The position numbers were made by a program, and so were the translations under genes. A stretch of 64,000 bases of DNA. Source: CBDHFQ01 sp965262565 (GTDB taxonomy: Bacteria; Bacteroidota; Bacteroidia; J057). Position 1 is the stretch's first letter; each line of letters starts with the position of its first letter. The stretch covers positions 248,001 to 312,000 of the forward strand of contig CBDHFQ010000017.1 of NCBI GenBank assembly GCA_965262565.1, given 5' to 3'. Under the pieces are notes generated by a model. The model worked only from the letters and a program-made list of their open reading frames with translations, was not told the origin of the DNA and searched no databases. Below, in pieces: positions 46,891 through 56,722 of this stretch.

Positions 46891-49800
46891 TCACAGTTCC
46901 CCATTTGAGTTCAGCGTTCTGAAATGATCTGGATTTCTTGGGCCTGCAATAGGGAGACTTATGACAAACTCTGTACCTTCCCCAACCTCGGTATTTACTT
47001 CAATATTTCCTTCGTGATCTTGAACGATTCCAAAGGTAATAGAAAGGCCTAAACCAGTTCCTTCTCCAACATCTTTTGTCGTAAAGAAAGGTTCAAAAAT
47101 TCGCTTTTTCACAGTTTCATCCATTCCTTTGCCATTATCTCTGATAGAGATGCATACCATTGGTCCTGAAATAAAGGTTTTTATGATTATTGTTCCATTA
47201 TCTTCAATGGCCTGAATAGCATTATTGAGAATATTCATATATACCTGATTTAATTTTCCGGGATAACAGATAATCTCAGGTAATTCACTATAGGATTTTT
47301 TAATATCAATTCTACCTTTGAATTGGCTTTTTAAAATCAACAAAGTGGAATCAATTCCCTCATTAACGTTCGCCTGCTTTAATTGATCTTCATCTAACCT
47401 CGAGAAGTTTCTGAGTCCTTTGACAATTTGTGAAGTACGTTTTGCTCCTTCATCTATTCCAGCAAGTAATTCCCAAATTTCTTCTTTCACGTATTGATAC
47501 TCTAGTTCATTTTTTAATTGGTTGACACGCTTAAATTTTTCCTCCAGTCCAAATTCAGCAATGATCTTTTCATATTCGCTCAGAATATTGATAATGTCTT
47601 CCACATCTCTTTTTAAAGGATTGACATTTCCAGTAACAAAGGTGATCGGATTATTTATTTCGTGTGCTACTCCAGCTGTCAGCTGACCCAGGGAAGCCAT
47701 TTTTTCATTTTCTACAAGTTGAGATTGCATATGCTTTAACTCTTCCAAGGTCTGCTCTAACTCTTCCTTTTTAAGAAATAATTCTTGTGTTCGAACTTGC
47801 ACTTTCCTTTCCAGTAATTTCCTCCTCTTTTGTTGGTTCCAAAAAAAAGCAAAAACAATCAAGACCAATAAGATGCATATAATGATATAAAATAATGGAG
47901 TCTGATAAAAAGGAGGCGTTACCTTGATTCTGAGGGAGGTTCCCTCTTCATTCCAAATGCCGCTATAATTAGCCGCCTTGACTCTAAGGGTATATGTACC
48001 AGGATCCAAATAAGTAAAGGTCGCATTATTCTTATTTTTGATATAATTCCATTTGGAATCAACTTCATCTAATCTATAAGCGTATTCATTGGCTTGATGA
48101 TCCACAAAATTCATGGCTGAAAACTCGAAATAAAGTACATTCTGGGTGAAGTCAAGAATTATTTCATCCGTATCTCCTATCCACCTGCTATTAACTATAC
48201 TACTATCTTTTGCTCTTAGTACTTTTCCATTCTTACCTAGCAATACGGGTTCAAAAAATAACTGAAAATCTGTAATAATAACTTGAGGAGGAGTTTCATT
48301 TCGCGCTACAAAGTCTAATTGGAAAGCAACTACTCCTTTACTACTTCCAAAATATAAGATATTATCTGTTCCTGAATAAAATGATCCTGGATAATATTCA
48401 TTCGCAGGCAAATCGCTGTTCAATGTATTGTAGGAAATAATATTTATCGCATTATTAGAAGCAGATCTTACGATTTTTATCAATCCTCTGCTTGTACTCA
48501 TCCATAAATGGCCCGATTGATCTTCCAATATTCCGTATATCACTTTATCGGGCGGAAGTTCATTTGATCCATACGATATAAAACGGTTGTTGTCTGACTG
48601 AAATCGAAAAATACCTTGACCTTCCGTTCCCATCCAAATATCTCCCCTTCTATCCTGATGAATGACATTCACCAACTTTTCAATAGAATCATTTTCCATC
48701 ACCTGCCTCATTAGATCCGAAGAATTACCACTTCTCCGCTCTTTCAAACAAACGATCCCTTTATCGGTCCCCAACCAATATCTCCCATGTTTATCATAAA
48801 GCAAGCTGTACACAGGCGGTAATTCTGCCCCCATTTCCTCATTCCAAATTTGTTTTACTTCATTTTCCTTGAGTGTAATATAAAATCCTCCAGCATCAGT
48901 ACCCACTAGCACCCCTCCCTTGGGATGTCCTCTTATAGTCAATATTTCCGACTGAGTAAGGTCTATGTCCCTTCCACTAACAGTCTCAAAAGTGAAGGTC
49001 TTTGTATGGATGTGTTCCTTTGTTAATACATATACTCCATTCTCTTCAGAACCAGCCCAAAGATTCCCATCCTTATCTGTATACAAAGCATAGATTAATT
49101 GTTTTTTTAAAAAAAAGGCCAAAGGACGACTGTAGTATGTATTTGAAAGCGAATCCCATTCGTATACAGCTAATCCTTGATCCGTTGCTAACCAGAGGTT
49201 ACCCTCATTATCTTTGGTAATAGCATATACATCTTTCTGCTTATGATCCCTGTTCTCCGGAATAAGAAAAAAGTTTATCTTATTCAAATTTAAAGTGTTG
49301 ATTCCCGTAAAGGTTCCGACCCATAACAATCCTGCTTTATCGAGATACAAGGAAATAATATTATTACTGGTCAAAGATCCTGGTTTAGTATCTTCATGTA
49401 AATAGGTTTGAGCATTTCCTGAAGACAATTGAAGTCGAATAATTCCCCCTCCAAATGTACCTATCCATAAATGGTCTTTGTTATCCCCAGTCAATACCTG
49501 AATATCTGAAACAAGGGAAAGATTACTATCAGAATTCACATCTGAGCGAGAAAAAATCTTGGAAAATTGACTTTCATGTATAGGTTTTAAGAATACATCT
49601 GTTTTAGTAGCCACATATAGTATTTGATTACTTTGGTAAATAGATATGATGCTGACAGGGGCTTGTATGCCTGAAGAGCTTAATTCATGTTGGTACCAAA
49701 TCCCTTTTCTGGTAATTTTATTCCAATTTAATAATCCATTTTCTGTTCCTATCCATAATTCTCTTTTATCGTCTTCGAAAATGATATTTATATCTTTAAG

Positions 49801-50340
49801 GGTGTTTATTGGGAGGAGATTAAAAGGAAATTCATATTTTATAAATTGGGAAAGATGCTTATCAAAGGTAAATAATCCTTCCGTAGCGCCTACCCACAAC
49901 ACTCCATCAGTATCCTGTAATAGATGTTGAATAGAAATTTCCGACAAATGTTCCCTTTCTTCAGCTTGAGAAATAACATGTGCCTTCGCGACAGGATTAT
50001 TTCTATGATACTCAAAAAGAACTCCTTCCTGGGATCCAACCCAGAGTGTCCCTTCTTCATCAAGAATCATGGAACGGACGAAACAATTTTCCAAAGTCGT
50101 AATTCCATATGATTCAGAAGATATATTGGCAAATGAAAATCCATCATATCTGAAAAGGCCAATATTTGTTCCGATCCACATATACCCTTTGGGATCCTGT
50201 AAAAAACAAGTAATAGATTTATCAGAAATAGTTTCGGACGTACCTAGATATTCAAACCTCGCCCGGTTGCTTTGTGCAGGCAAAGTCAAGCAAAAGGTGA
50301 ACATCCATATTATCCATAAAATATTCCTGCTATTTCCCAT
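46891..50340 (-). CDS. two-component propeller sensor histidine kinase
   Basis: The 1149-residue protein has a signal peptide (cleavage after LPAQ), a periplasmic two-bladed propeller built of Reg_prop repeats (about 25-720: repeated W-hG-T motifs such as MWIGTNIGLFRYD, LWVGSQEG, LWVGATEGLFTFD), a Y_Y_Y domain (about 735-800), a transmembrane helix (about 805-828), a coiled coil, and a HisKA/HATPase pair. The acceptor is His893 in GVAHEINNP; the G boxes are DNGKGMD and GEGTGLGLSI. Unlike classical hybrid systems of gut Bacteroides, it has no receiver or AraC domain. It is the last gene of the TonB receptor-YfiR operon (30-base gap), which suggests that it senses through those partners. Confidence 0.93.
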   Translation of the reverse strand: MGNSRNILWIIWMFTFCLTLPAQSNRARFEYLGTSETISDKSITCFLQDPKGYMWIGTNIGLFRYDGFSFANISSESYGITTLENCFVRSMILDEEGTLWVGSQEGVLFEYHRNNPVAKAHVISQAEEREHLSEISIQHLLQDTDGVLWVGATEGLFTFDKHLSQFIKYEFPFNLLPINTLKDINIIFEDDKRELWIGTENGLLNWNKITRKGIWYQHELSSSGIQAPVSIISIYQSNQILYVATKTDVFLKPIHESQFSKIFSRSDVNSDSNLSLVSDIQVLTGDNKDHLWIGTFGGGIIRLQLSSGNAQTYLHEDTKPGSLTSNNIISLYLDKAGLLWVGTFTGINTLNLNKINFFLIPENRDHKQKDVYAITKDNEGNLWLATDQGLAVYEWDSLSNTYYSRPLAFFLKKQLIYALYTDKDGNLWAGSEENGVYVLTKEHIHTKTFTFETVSGRDIDLTQSEILTIRGHPKGGVLVGTDAGGFYITLKENEVKQIWNEEMGAELPPVYSLLYDKHGRYWLGTDKGIVCLKERRSGNSSDLMRQVMENDSIEKLVNVIHQDRRGDIWMGTEGQGIFRFQSDNNRFISYGSNELPPDKVIYGILEDQSGHLWMSTSRGLIKIVRSASNNAINIISYNTLNSDLPANEYYPGSFYSGTDNILYFGSSKGVVAFQLDFVARNETPPQVIITDFQLFFEPVLLGKNGKVLRAKDSSIVNSRWIGDTDEIILDFTQNVLYFEFSAMNFVDHQANEYAYRLDEVDSKWNYIKNKNNATFTYLDPGTYTLRVKAANYSGIWNEEGTSLRIKVTPPFYQTPLFYIIICILLVLIVFAFFWNQQKRRKLLERKVQVRTQELFLKKEELEQTLEELKHMQSQLVENEKMASLGQLTAGVAHEINNPITFVTGNVNPLKRDVEDIINILSEYEKIIAEFGLEEKFKRVNQLKNELEYQYVKEEIWELLAGIDEGAKRTSQIVKGLRNFSRLDEDQLKQANVNEGIDSTLLILKSQFKGRIDIKKSYSELPEIICYPGKLNQVYMNILNNAIQAIEDNGTIIIKTFISGPMVCISIRDNGKGMDETVKKRIFEPFFTTKDVGEGTGLGLSITFGIVQDHEGNIEVNTEVGEGTEFVISLPIAGPRNPDHFRTLNSNGEL

Positions 50341-50370
50341 AAAGTATTATCGACATTTCAACCCATCAAC

Positions 50371-50982
50371 CTATCCAACGATAAACCCCAGCTTTAGTAG
50401 TTCATCAGCTATTTCAAGATTTCTTTTTTTCATAGCAGACTGATTCACTTCAAATCTCAGAGTATCATTTTCCAGAATAATAAAATTAATACAGGCACCT
50501 TTTTTAGCTAATCCACCTCTCTCGGCCACAATGAGAATAGATAAATCATCCATAACACCTACAATATTCTTGATTTCTCTACTTTTAGAAGCACTTACAT
50601 ACAAGATATGGAGGTCCATACTATCTTGAATTTCAGAGATATTCTTGACAATAATCTTCATTCCATTACCAGTTTTTTTCAATGAAGCCATCAACTTCAG
50701 CTCTTCAATAATAGGTGAACTACCATAGACTCCAATAACAAAATCACTCTCCATTTTCCCCTTGGGCCAATAGATAAATCTACTAAATTGATACAAATAT
50801 AGTGACTGTGCTTTATAGTCAAGTCCTTGAGCATGAACGGTAGATATTAAGGGCAAAAATAAAAAATACCAACATGCCATAATCGGGAAGATATTTTTTA
50901 ATGAAATGTATTTTTCTACCGAAAAAGTTTTATGTTTTTTTCCCACATAGAGACCAGAATATATGAATACCAACATTTTCAT
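50371..50982 (-). CDS. YfiR-family periplasmic protein (DUF4154)
   Basis: The 203-residue product has a YfiR/DUF4154 domain (about 55-200): SLYLYQFSRFIYWPKGKMES, FVIGVYGSSPIIEEL, LHILYVSASKSREI, SILIVAERGGLAKKGACINF and ADELLKLGFIVG. In Pseudomonas YfiR is a periplasmic repressor of the cyclase YfiN. The start is uncertain: a second ATG at 50880 would leave MACWYFLFLPLISTVHAQ as the signal peptide, but with no basic residue in it. The gene lies between the TonB-dependent receptor (41-base gap) and the histidine kinase (30-base gap), all on one strand. No diguanylate cyclase is nearby, so here the partner is probably the kinase. Confidence 0.82.
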   Translation of the reverse strand: MKMLVFIYSGLYVGKKHKTFSVEKYISLKNIFPIMACWYFLFLPLISTVHAQGLDYKAQSLYLYQFSRFIYWPKGKMESDFVIGVYGSSPIIEELKLMASLKKTGNGMKIIVKNISEIQDSMDLHILYVSASKSREIKNIVGVMDDLSILIVAERGGLAKKGACINFIILENDTLRFEVNQSAMKKRNLEIADELLKLGFIVG

Positions 50983-51023
50983 AAAACTTTATACTCATGT
51001 AAATGCTTGATGTAATTTTACGT

Positions 51024-53351
51024 TCAATTAAAATTCAACTTATATGCTAGCTTAAATCCAAATTCCCTGGAATAGCCAGGCAAAGGTGGATTAACGCCAA
51101 AGTAAGGCTGATAAAAGGAAAATCTCTCATCAAAAATATTATATAGACCTATGCCCAGATCCAGATTATTTATCAAAAAATTACGTTTCTGAATATTCAC
51201 ATTAACTAAAAGATTGTCCGGCTGTCGTACTAATTCAGCTATTTGTTCAGGTGGCTCCAAAGGGTCTAAAAGTACATACCCAAATCTGCTCCCATAAAAA
51301 TTAGCAGTAATTCCCAGAGAAAGATCTTCTGATAAATCCAGATATAGTTGAGCATTCACTCTATGTCTGGCTAAACCAAGAACACGATCTGATTCGACAG
51401 TAGTTCTTAGACTTTCATCTGGATTAAACGTGCTTACGCTATAAGAGGCAGGTACATTTTGACCTGCAGTAGTATAATAGGCGTAATTTATTCCCAGATA
51501 TCCCCACTGTTTTACAAATTTAAATTCAAACTCAGCTCCAAAAGATCCAGATCGATCTTCATTTGTGTATGCATAGAAAAATGCTAAGGGATTTCTCAAG
51601 GTGTTAATAAGGGTAGAGTCTTGAAATGCTCCGTAAACTATCGTCCCATAATTAGTAATATCGAAAAAATTGGCAGTAAGAAAGGCATGTTCCCCAATCT
51701 GATATCCTATTTCTCCCTCAAGTACAAAAGTATATTCTGGTTCAATATCTTCAGAGTTAACGAAAGTAACTTCTAGGGTAGAGGAGTCTACCATAATCTC
51801 GAAATCTTCATCAAAGAATAATGCCACATTTCCTACAGTAGGAGCTCTGAATGCTCCACTAGCCAACAATTTTATGTGGAAGTTATTCCATCTTTTAGAT
51901 AGCGCTACCCGTGGGGCAAAAGCACTCCCAAAAGTATCGTTATAATCAAATCGAAGGCCTGTTGTCAGATAAAATTGTGGGAGATTGAGAAAAGCCTGAG
52001 CATAGGTAGCAACGTTAAGATAAGAAGTTACCAGCCTGCTTCTTACTCCATTTTCAAACAGCGTATTTTCAGCTCTATCTAAATTTATTTCTACCCCTCC
52101 CAATAAATTGATTCTGTGTGATGGCTCAAAATTAATTGTTGTAGTAGCTCTATACCTTCTGATAAAGTTATCCGATAGTGCTTCATTGACGGAATCTGGT
52201 CTTGTTGCATTTTCCACTTCGGGAAATTGAAGAGATGAACTCAATTTAGGGGTAAGGGTAAGATGTTCTTTAATTTCCCATTCATATTTTAATTCGTGGA
52301 AATTTAATCTTAGTCCAGTTTTGACTGGTCTATTCCCTAAAGAGTCTATCACTGATAAATCTGTACTTTTATACAAATCCAGGATAGATCTGTAAGAGAG
52401 TTTTCCTAACCTAACATAAAAATTGTTGAAATTCGGATCCATATCCGATTGGTCCGCCAGAGAGGAAACCGCACCAAAATTTTGAGTAGAATCTCTTAAA
52501 TCCTGAAAAAAGCTAAAGTAGTCCCTATCGCTTCTCTGTCCTTCTCCATTTAATGTAGAAAAGTTAATAGCAAAATTTTTCCAACTACCTCCTATGTAAA
52601 AATATCGATTATTCCTTGCTCGTGTGTCTCCCATCCATCCATTTACCCATTTAAAAGAGGTACCACTAAATTCCTCTGAACTTAAGGTGATGATATTAAT
52701 GACTGCATATTCTGCAAATCCACCATAAATCACTGAACCTGGACCCCTGATTACTTCAATACGTTCAATAAATTCTACAGGATAATGATTTCCAAACCTT
52801 AAATTCGAGCGAAGGACTTCATTCATTTCCGTCCCATCTATTAGCAATAATACTTTTCCTTCATTAGCCCAATTTCCTCTTATTCCCAACCCTACTCTCC
52901 CTCCTAAATCCAATCCAAATGAAAACCCAGGGATATGCCTCAAAACATCGATCAGGTCTCTGGCTCCCATCCGATGGATTTCTTCTTTTGTAATTACACT
53001 CACTACTCCTGGAGCATATCTTGCCGAAATAGCATCTTTTGAGGTGACATTTACAGTGGCATTAATCATTTTTTCTAATTCACTATCCATGTCAAAAGCC
53101 TTTAATGAATCCATCTCTGCTAAAGACTTATCATAATAGTCGTCTAGGAGGGGAGAATCTACAACAGCAACTACACCTATAGAGTCTGTATCAATTTGAG
53201 TAGAATCAATGATCAAATCCAACGAATCAATAATAATTATGCTAGCGTCATTATCTAATGAATCCGATTGCGCATAGAGCATAGAACTACCTAGTATTAA
53301 GTAGACTAAGCAGACTAATTTCTCAGTAAAGCGCAGCCGAAATTTTATCAT
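51024..53351 (-). CDS. TonB-dependent outer-membrane receptor
   Basis: The ATG at 53351 begins a signal peptide (cleavage after LYAQ); an ATG six codons earlier is also open. The 775-residue protein has an acidic Asp/Ser-rich N-terminal stretch (about 35-90), a plug (about 95-235: SVITKEEIHRMGARDLIDVL, GKVLLLIDGTEMNEVL, EFIERIEVIRGPGSVIYGG, AVINIITLSSEEF), and a 22-strand-type barrel ending GFKLAYKLNF. Relatives import iron complexes, vitamins or sugars, or only sense them. It is the first gene of the receptor-YfiR-kinase operon. I see no SusD partner, so a polysaccharide import role is less likely than a signalling or small-ligand role. Confidence 0.92.
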   Translation of the reverse strand: MIKFRLRFTEKLVCLVYLILGSSMLYAQSDSLDNDASIIIIDSLDLIIDSTQIDTDSIGVVAVVDSPLLDDYYDKSLAEMDSLKAFDMDSELEKMINATVNVTSKDAISARYAPGVVSVITKEEIHRMGARDLIDVLRHIPGFSFGLDLGGRVGLGIRGNWANEGKVLLLIDGTEMNEVLRSNLRFGNHYPVEFIERIEVIRGPGSVIYGGFAEYAVINIITLSSEEFSGTSFKWVNGWMGDTRARNNRYFYIGGSWKNFAINFSTLNGEGQRSDRDYFSFFQDLRDSTQNFGAVSSLADQSDMDPNFNNFYVRLGKLSYRSILDLYKSTDLSVIDSLGNRPVKTGLRLNFHELKYEWEIKEHLTLTPKLSSSLQFPEVENATRPDSVNEALSDNFIRRYRATTTINFEPSHRINLLGGVEINLDRAENTLFENGVRSRLVTSYLNVATYAQAFLNLPQFYLTTGLRFDYNDTFGSAFAPRVALSKRWNNFHIKLLASGAFRAPTVGNVALFFDEDFEIMVDSSTLEVTFVNSEDIEPEYTFVLEGEIGYQIGEHAFLTANFFDITNYGTIVYGAFQDSTLINTLRNPLAFFYAYTNEDRSGSFGAEFEFKFVKQWGYLGINYAYYTTAGQNVPASYSVSTFNPDESLRTTVESDRVLGLARHRVNAQLYLDLSEDLSLGITANFYGSRFGYVLLDPLEPPEQIAELVRQPDNLLVNVNIQKRNFLINNLDLGIGLYNIFDERFSFYQPYFGVNPPLPGYSREFGFKLAYKLNFN

Positions 53352-53452
53352 AATAATACTATAGACCATTTCTTAAATAAAAAGGATGCATTTAACATGG
53401 AGTGGCCTTTATACCCAAATATCAATACGCCAGATGATAACTTCAAGTCTTT

Positions 53453-55003
53453 CTACTTATTAATCAGGCCTTTATTTGTCGTTATCCTTAATAAGATAAA
53501 ACATAAAACTCCTATTCCCCCTAACTGAATAAGTAATATATTGAATCCAATGTCATGCCAGGACAGATTTTTAATTAACACATATGGAAATGTCGAAATA
53601 TAATGACAAATCCAGATTAACATGCCCAATAGGTTATTTAAGCAATATGCCAAAATGCTATTAATAAAAGGAACGTAACAAAAAAAGAGACAACAAATTC
53701 CTACAATGAGAATTACTGTAGTCAAAAAATTGGTAAGAATACCAGTTACGAGAAAATAGGTTGGGAATTGGCCAAAATAATACGAAACTAAGGGAGAGGT
53801 AAATAATCCAGCACTTATAGATATTCCCAGATAACTGAATAAGACTTTAGGAATGTATGGTAAAGTCGTTCCTATTTTTTCGAAAAAGGGAAATACAAAA
53901 ATGATTCCTATAACTGCAGCATAGGATAGCTGGAAGCCTATATGGAATGCGATTATTGGATTTGCCAGCATATGAATGATGGCAGAAAAACCAAGTACAT
54001 TCAATAAACAATATCTTGCATAGAATAATTTAAACAAACAAAGGCTGGAAAACATGATAACAGCCCTGGTAGCAGCAGGTAATGGTCCAATAAGATAAAG
54101 ATACAGCCATAATAATAGTAAAACTACTGTATACTTTATCTTCTTCCCTCCTTTCAACCTGTTCAGGAAAGAAAGACTAAAGGAAATTACACTATATAAA
54201 ATGCCAACATGTAAACCCGAAATAGCCAATAAATGACTTGCACCTACTTGATTGAATATATCTTTAAGGGGATCTTCCGGATTCAATCTCTTACCTAATA
54301 ACATAGCACAGGCCAGACGAGACTCAGCTCTATTCCCCATTAATTGGGTAAACTTTTCAATTAATCTATCTCTTATTTCCGTGCCATCAGGAAACATCTT
54401 GTGTGTATCCAGTTTGATCATGTTAGAAGAATAAGCCACCAAATTGATTCCCTCTCTTCTCAAATTCCGAATATAATCAGGATATTTACTTTTAAGATTT
54501 GCTATCTTCGCCCTGATACATACAATGTCGTATGTTTTTAGTTCAGTACTAAATAAACTGTCCCTTTTAAACCTAAGCAGTACAATTCCACTTACAGACT
54601 TTACCTCTCCACTATCCAGATATGCATTCACCCTTAGCCGTGCCTGACAACCATACTCCTGACACTTTCCTTCCTTTACGATTTCACCTATCAATGTTAC
54701 ATTGCGATCTTCTAACTTACCTATATCATTGGATAAACTTGATTGATGAAGTAGATAAAGGGTTCCACCTATTCCAGAAAAAGTAAACAATAATCCTATC
54801 GCCAACAGAGCTTCGAATAACAATCCATAAAACCTATGATCAAGCCATAAAAAGATAAGAGCCAACCCTCCCAAGGAAGTGAGATATATCCAAATGTTTA
54901 GCCCAAATTGCTCGAGAAATATAATTCCAGTAAACATTCCCAGAGCCATTTTAAAAAGCGGAGAATGACGAAAAGTGATCATGCCTAAAATTCGGCATTC
55001 CAC
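53453..55003 (-). CDS. comEC: ComEC/Rec2-type DNA uptake channel protein
   Basis: The 516-residue membrane protein has an N-terminal DUF4131 region with an OB-like periplasmic part (about 85-200) and a competence membrane domain whose hallmark GASHLLAISGLHVG lies at 254-267, followed by helices to the end. ComEC transports one DNA strand across the inner membrane during natural transformation. The C-terminal metallo-beta-lactamase domain of Bacillus ComEC is absent, as in many Bacteroidota members, so it may rely on a separate nuclease. The yaaA gene follows upstream in coordinates at a 40-base distance on the same strand. Confidence 0.85.
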   Translation of the reverse strand: MECRILGMITFRHSPLFKMALGMFTGIIFLEQFGLNIWIYLTSLGGLALIFLWLDHRFYGLLFEALLAIGLLFTFSGIGGTLYLLHQSSLSNDIGKLEDRNVTLIGEIVKEGKCQEYGCQARLRVNAYLDSGEVKSVSGIVLLRFKRDSLFSTELKTYDIVCIRAKIANLKSKYPDYIRNLRREGINLVAYSSNMIKLDTHKMFPDGTEIRDRLIEKFTQLMGNRAESRLACAMLLGKRLNPEDPLKDIFNQVGASHLLAISGLHVGILYSVISFSLSFLNRLKGGKKIKYTVVLLLLWLYLYLIGPLPAATRAVIMFSSLCLFKLFYARYCLLNVLGFSAIIHMLANPIIAFHIGFQLSYAAVIGIIFVFPFFEKIGTTLPYIPKVLFSYLGISISAGLFTSPLVSYYFGQFPTYFLVTGILTNFLTTVILIVGICCLFFCYVPFINSILAYCLNNLLGMLIWICHYISTFPYVLIKNLSWHDIGFNILLIQLGGIGVLCFILLRITTNKGLINK

Positions 55004-55043
55004 TTTTCAAGATCATGGACAATTTATGTATAAAACCACGCAG

Positions 55044-55811
55044 CTACCTGGTAAAAACCCATTCCCCAATTGTGGAAAGTTCCTCACTATAAGCATATCC
55101 CATCCCATCAAATGCTTTAAGTTCTTCCATGCGCGTTACTTTATTCCGGATAGCAAAATCTACCATAGCTCCCCTGGCCTGCTTCATATAAAAGGAAATT
55201 GATTTCAATACCCCATCATAATCATCTTTAAAAGATACTGAAAGGATTTTTGCTTTCACTCCTTTTTTGCGGATGGATTTAAAATATTCATTAGATGCTA
55301 CGTTTACAAGAGTATTATCTGAAGAGTCTTCAAAAAGCAAATTTAACTGATCTGTGATCTTGTTGTCCCAAAAACTATATAAATCAGCTCCTCTATCATT
55401 TTTAAACTTAGTCCCCATTTCTAGTCGGTAAGGCTGTATAAGGTCGGCAGGTTTTAGCAATCCATAAAGTCCAGACAGAATCCTAAGATGTTCTTGAGCG
55501 TAATTCCATTCTTCCTCTCCATATTGGTCTACTTGCATTAATTGATATACGTCGCCTTTAAAGACTGATAATGCGGGTTTTGCATTCTCCAGGTTAAAGG
55601 GGAAGCTAAATTCCTGGTAGCGGTGGAAGTTCAATTGGCTTAAATCCTCACTGATCCCCATTAATTGGCCAATATCAGAAGGGCCTAAATTTTTGAGTGC
55701 TCCCACTAGCTCCCTGGTATCTTCTAAGAACGAGGGTTCGGTAGTGGTAGAGGGAATGGGAGGATTCTCAAAATCCAGCCTTTTCGCAGGAGAAATAACA
55801 AATGCAATCAT
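55044..55811 (-). CDS. yaaA: YaaA peroxide-stress protein
   Basis: The 255-residue protein matches YaaA (DUF328/UPF0246) end to end: MIAFVISPAKRLDFENP, the KNLGPSDIGQLMGISEDLSQ helix region, ALSVFKGDVYQ, HLRILSGLYGLLKPADLIQPY, RLEMGTKF, VNVASNEYFK, and the C-terminal KQARGAMVDFAI. In E. coli YaaA lowers free iron during peroxide stress and was later reported to bind DNA; the fold is called cantaloupe. It is full length. It lies in a run of minus-strand genes but has a 40-base gap to comEC and a 56-base gap to the SDR gene. Confidence 0.95.
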   Translation of the reverse strand: MIAFVISPAKRLDFENPPIPSTTTEPSFLEDTRELVGALKNLGPSDIGQLMGISEDLSQLNFHRYQEFSFPFNLENAKPALSVFKGDVYQLMQVDQYGEEEWNYAQEHLRILSGLYGLLKPADLIQPYRLEMGTKFKNDRGADLYSFWDNKITDQLNLLFEDSSDNTLVNVASNEYFKSIRKKGVKAKILSVSFKDDYDGVLKSISFYMKQARGAMVDFAIRNKVTRMEELKAFDGMGYAYSEELSTIGEWVFTR

Positions 55812-55867
55812 ATCGTATATATACCTATTTTTTCTTAGTGAGAAGAACTGGAAGAAAGGTAAGATGT

Positions 55868-56698
55868 TTAGACTTCTATCGGCTTACTAAGCATGGAATA
55901 GGGATTAGCATACAATAAGGTGTAACCCAAGATCGAAGAAATTTTAGAACTATTAACGGTTTTACTATTACTTCCTCCATCTATAAATTCAGGAGGCTCA
56001 AGGTTCAGCGCTCTGGCAGCAAAAGTATAGTATTCTCTTTTGGGAGGATGGAAATCTGCTACTGCATTAAATACTTGGTGCCAGTGTTGCCCTTCAATAA
56101 TTCTGTAAATAATCCTGATAATGTCTAATTGGTGAATGAGATTTACAGGAGCTTCCCCCAGAGGAATCTGCTTTCTTCCGGCTAAAAATTTGCCTGGATT
56201 TCTATTAGCTCCCACCAGACCTCCAAGACGCAACACAGTAACAGAAGAAAAATTTGTTTGAAACAGTTTTTCGCTTTCATATAAGGCTTTACCGGAAGAG
56301 GTATTTGGTGTTAATCTAGAGGATTCGTTGACTACTCCTTCAGCATCTCCATAAACAGAAGTAGAACTAATAAATAGAATGTGCTGTACAGGTGATGCTA
56401 AGGTATGTTTCAATAGCACCTCCATCATTTTGGGATATTCTTCAGCGGCTTTCGGATTTCTTCTTCCTGGAGGAATGTTTACGATAAGTATTTGAGCATT
56501 CAACAATGAGGTGATATCCCCATTCACCTGATCAGGTAGGAGTTTTATCAAAAAAGCATCAACTCCATCGTCCTTAAGCGTGGAGAGTTTGGCCTCAGAA
56601 GTGGTAGAACCTTTAACCGTAAATTCATTTCTCACAAGTTCCCTGGCCAGAGGGAGGCCTAACCACCCACATCCTAGTATAGCGAAATCTGCATTCAT
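55868..56698 (-). CDS. NAD(P)-dependent epimerase/dehydratase-like protein (SDR)
   Basis: With the start at 56698 (MNADFAILGCGWLGLPLARE) the protein has 276 residues. The N-terminal Rossmann motif is GCGWLGLPLA (GxGxxG), and the extended-SDR region follows: ILFISSTSVYGDAEG, a short catalytic area, and VTVLRLGGLVGANRNP. The YxxxK part is weak (GKALYESEKL), as in YeeZ/YbjS-type reductase relatives of unknown substrate. Its stop and the preceding GAF gene are only about 24 bases apart, so the two may be co-transcribed. The product is cytoplasmic. I cannot name the substrate. Confidence 0.8.
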   Translation of the reverse strand: MNADFAILGCGWLGLPLARELVRNEFTVKGSTTSEAKLSTLKDDGVDAFLIKLLPDQVNGDITSLLNAQILIVNIPPGRRNPKAAEEYPKMMEVLLKHTLASPVQHILFISSTSVYGDAEGVVNESSRLTPNTSSGKALYESEKLFQTNFSSVTVLRLGGLVGANRNPGKFLAGRKQIPLGEAPVNLIHQLDIIRIIYRIIEGQHWHQVFNAVADFHPPKREYYTFAARALNLEPPEFIDGGSNSKTVNSSKISSILGYTLLYANPYSMLSKPIEV

Positions 56699-56722
56699 CA
56701 AAATTATAGCAAGAGCCAAGCT

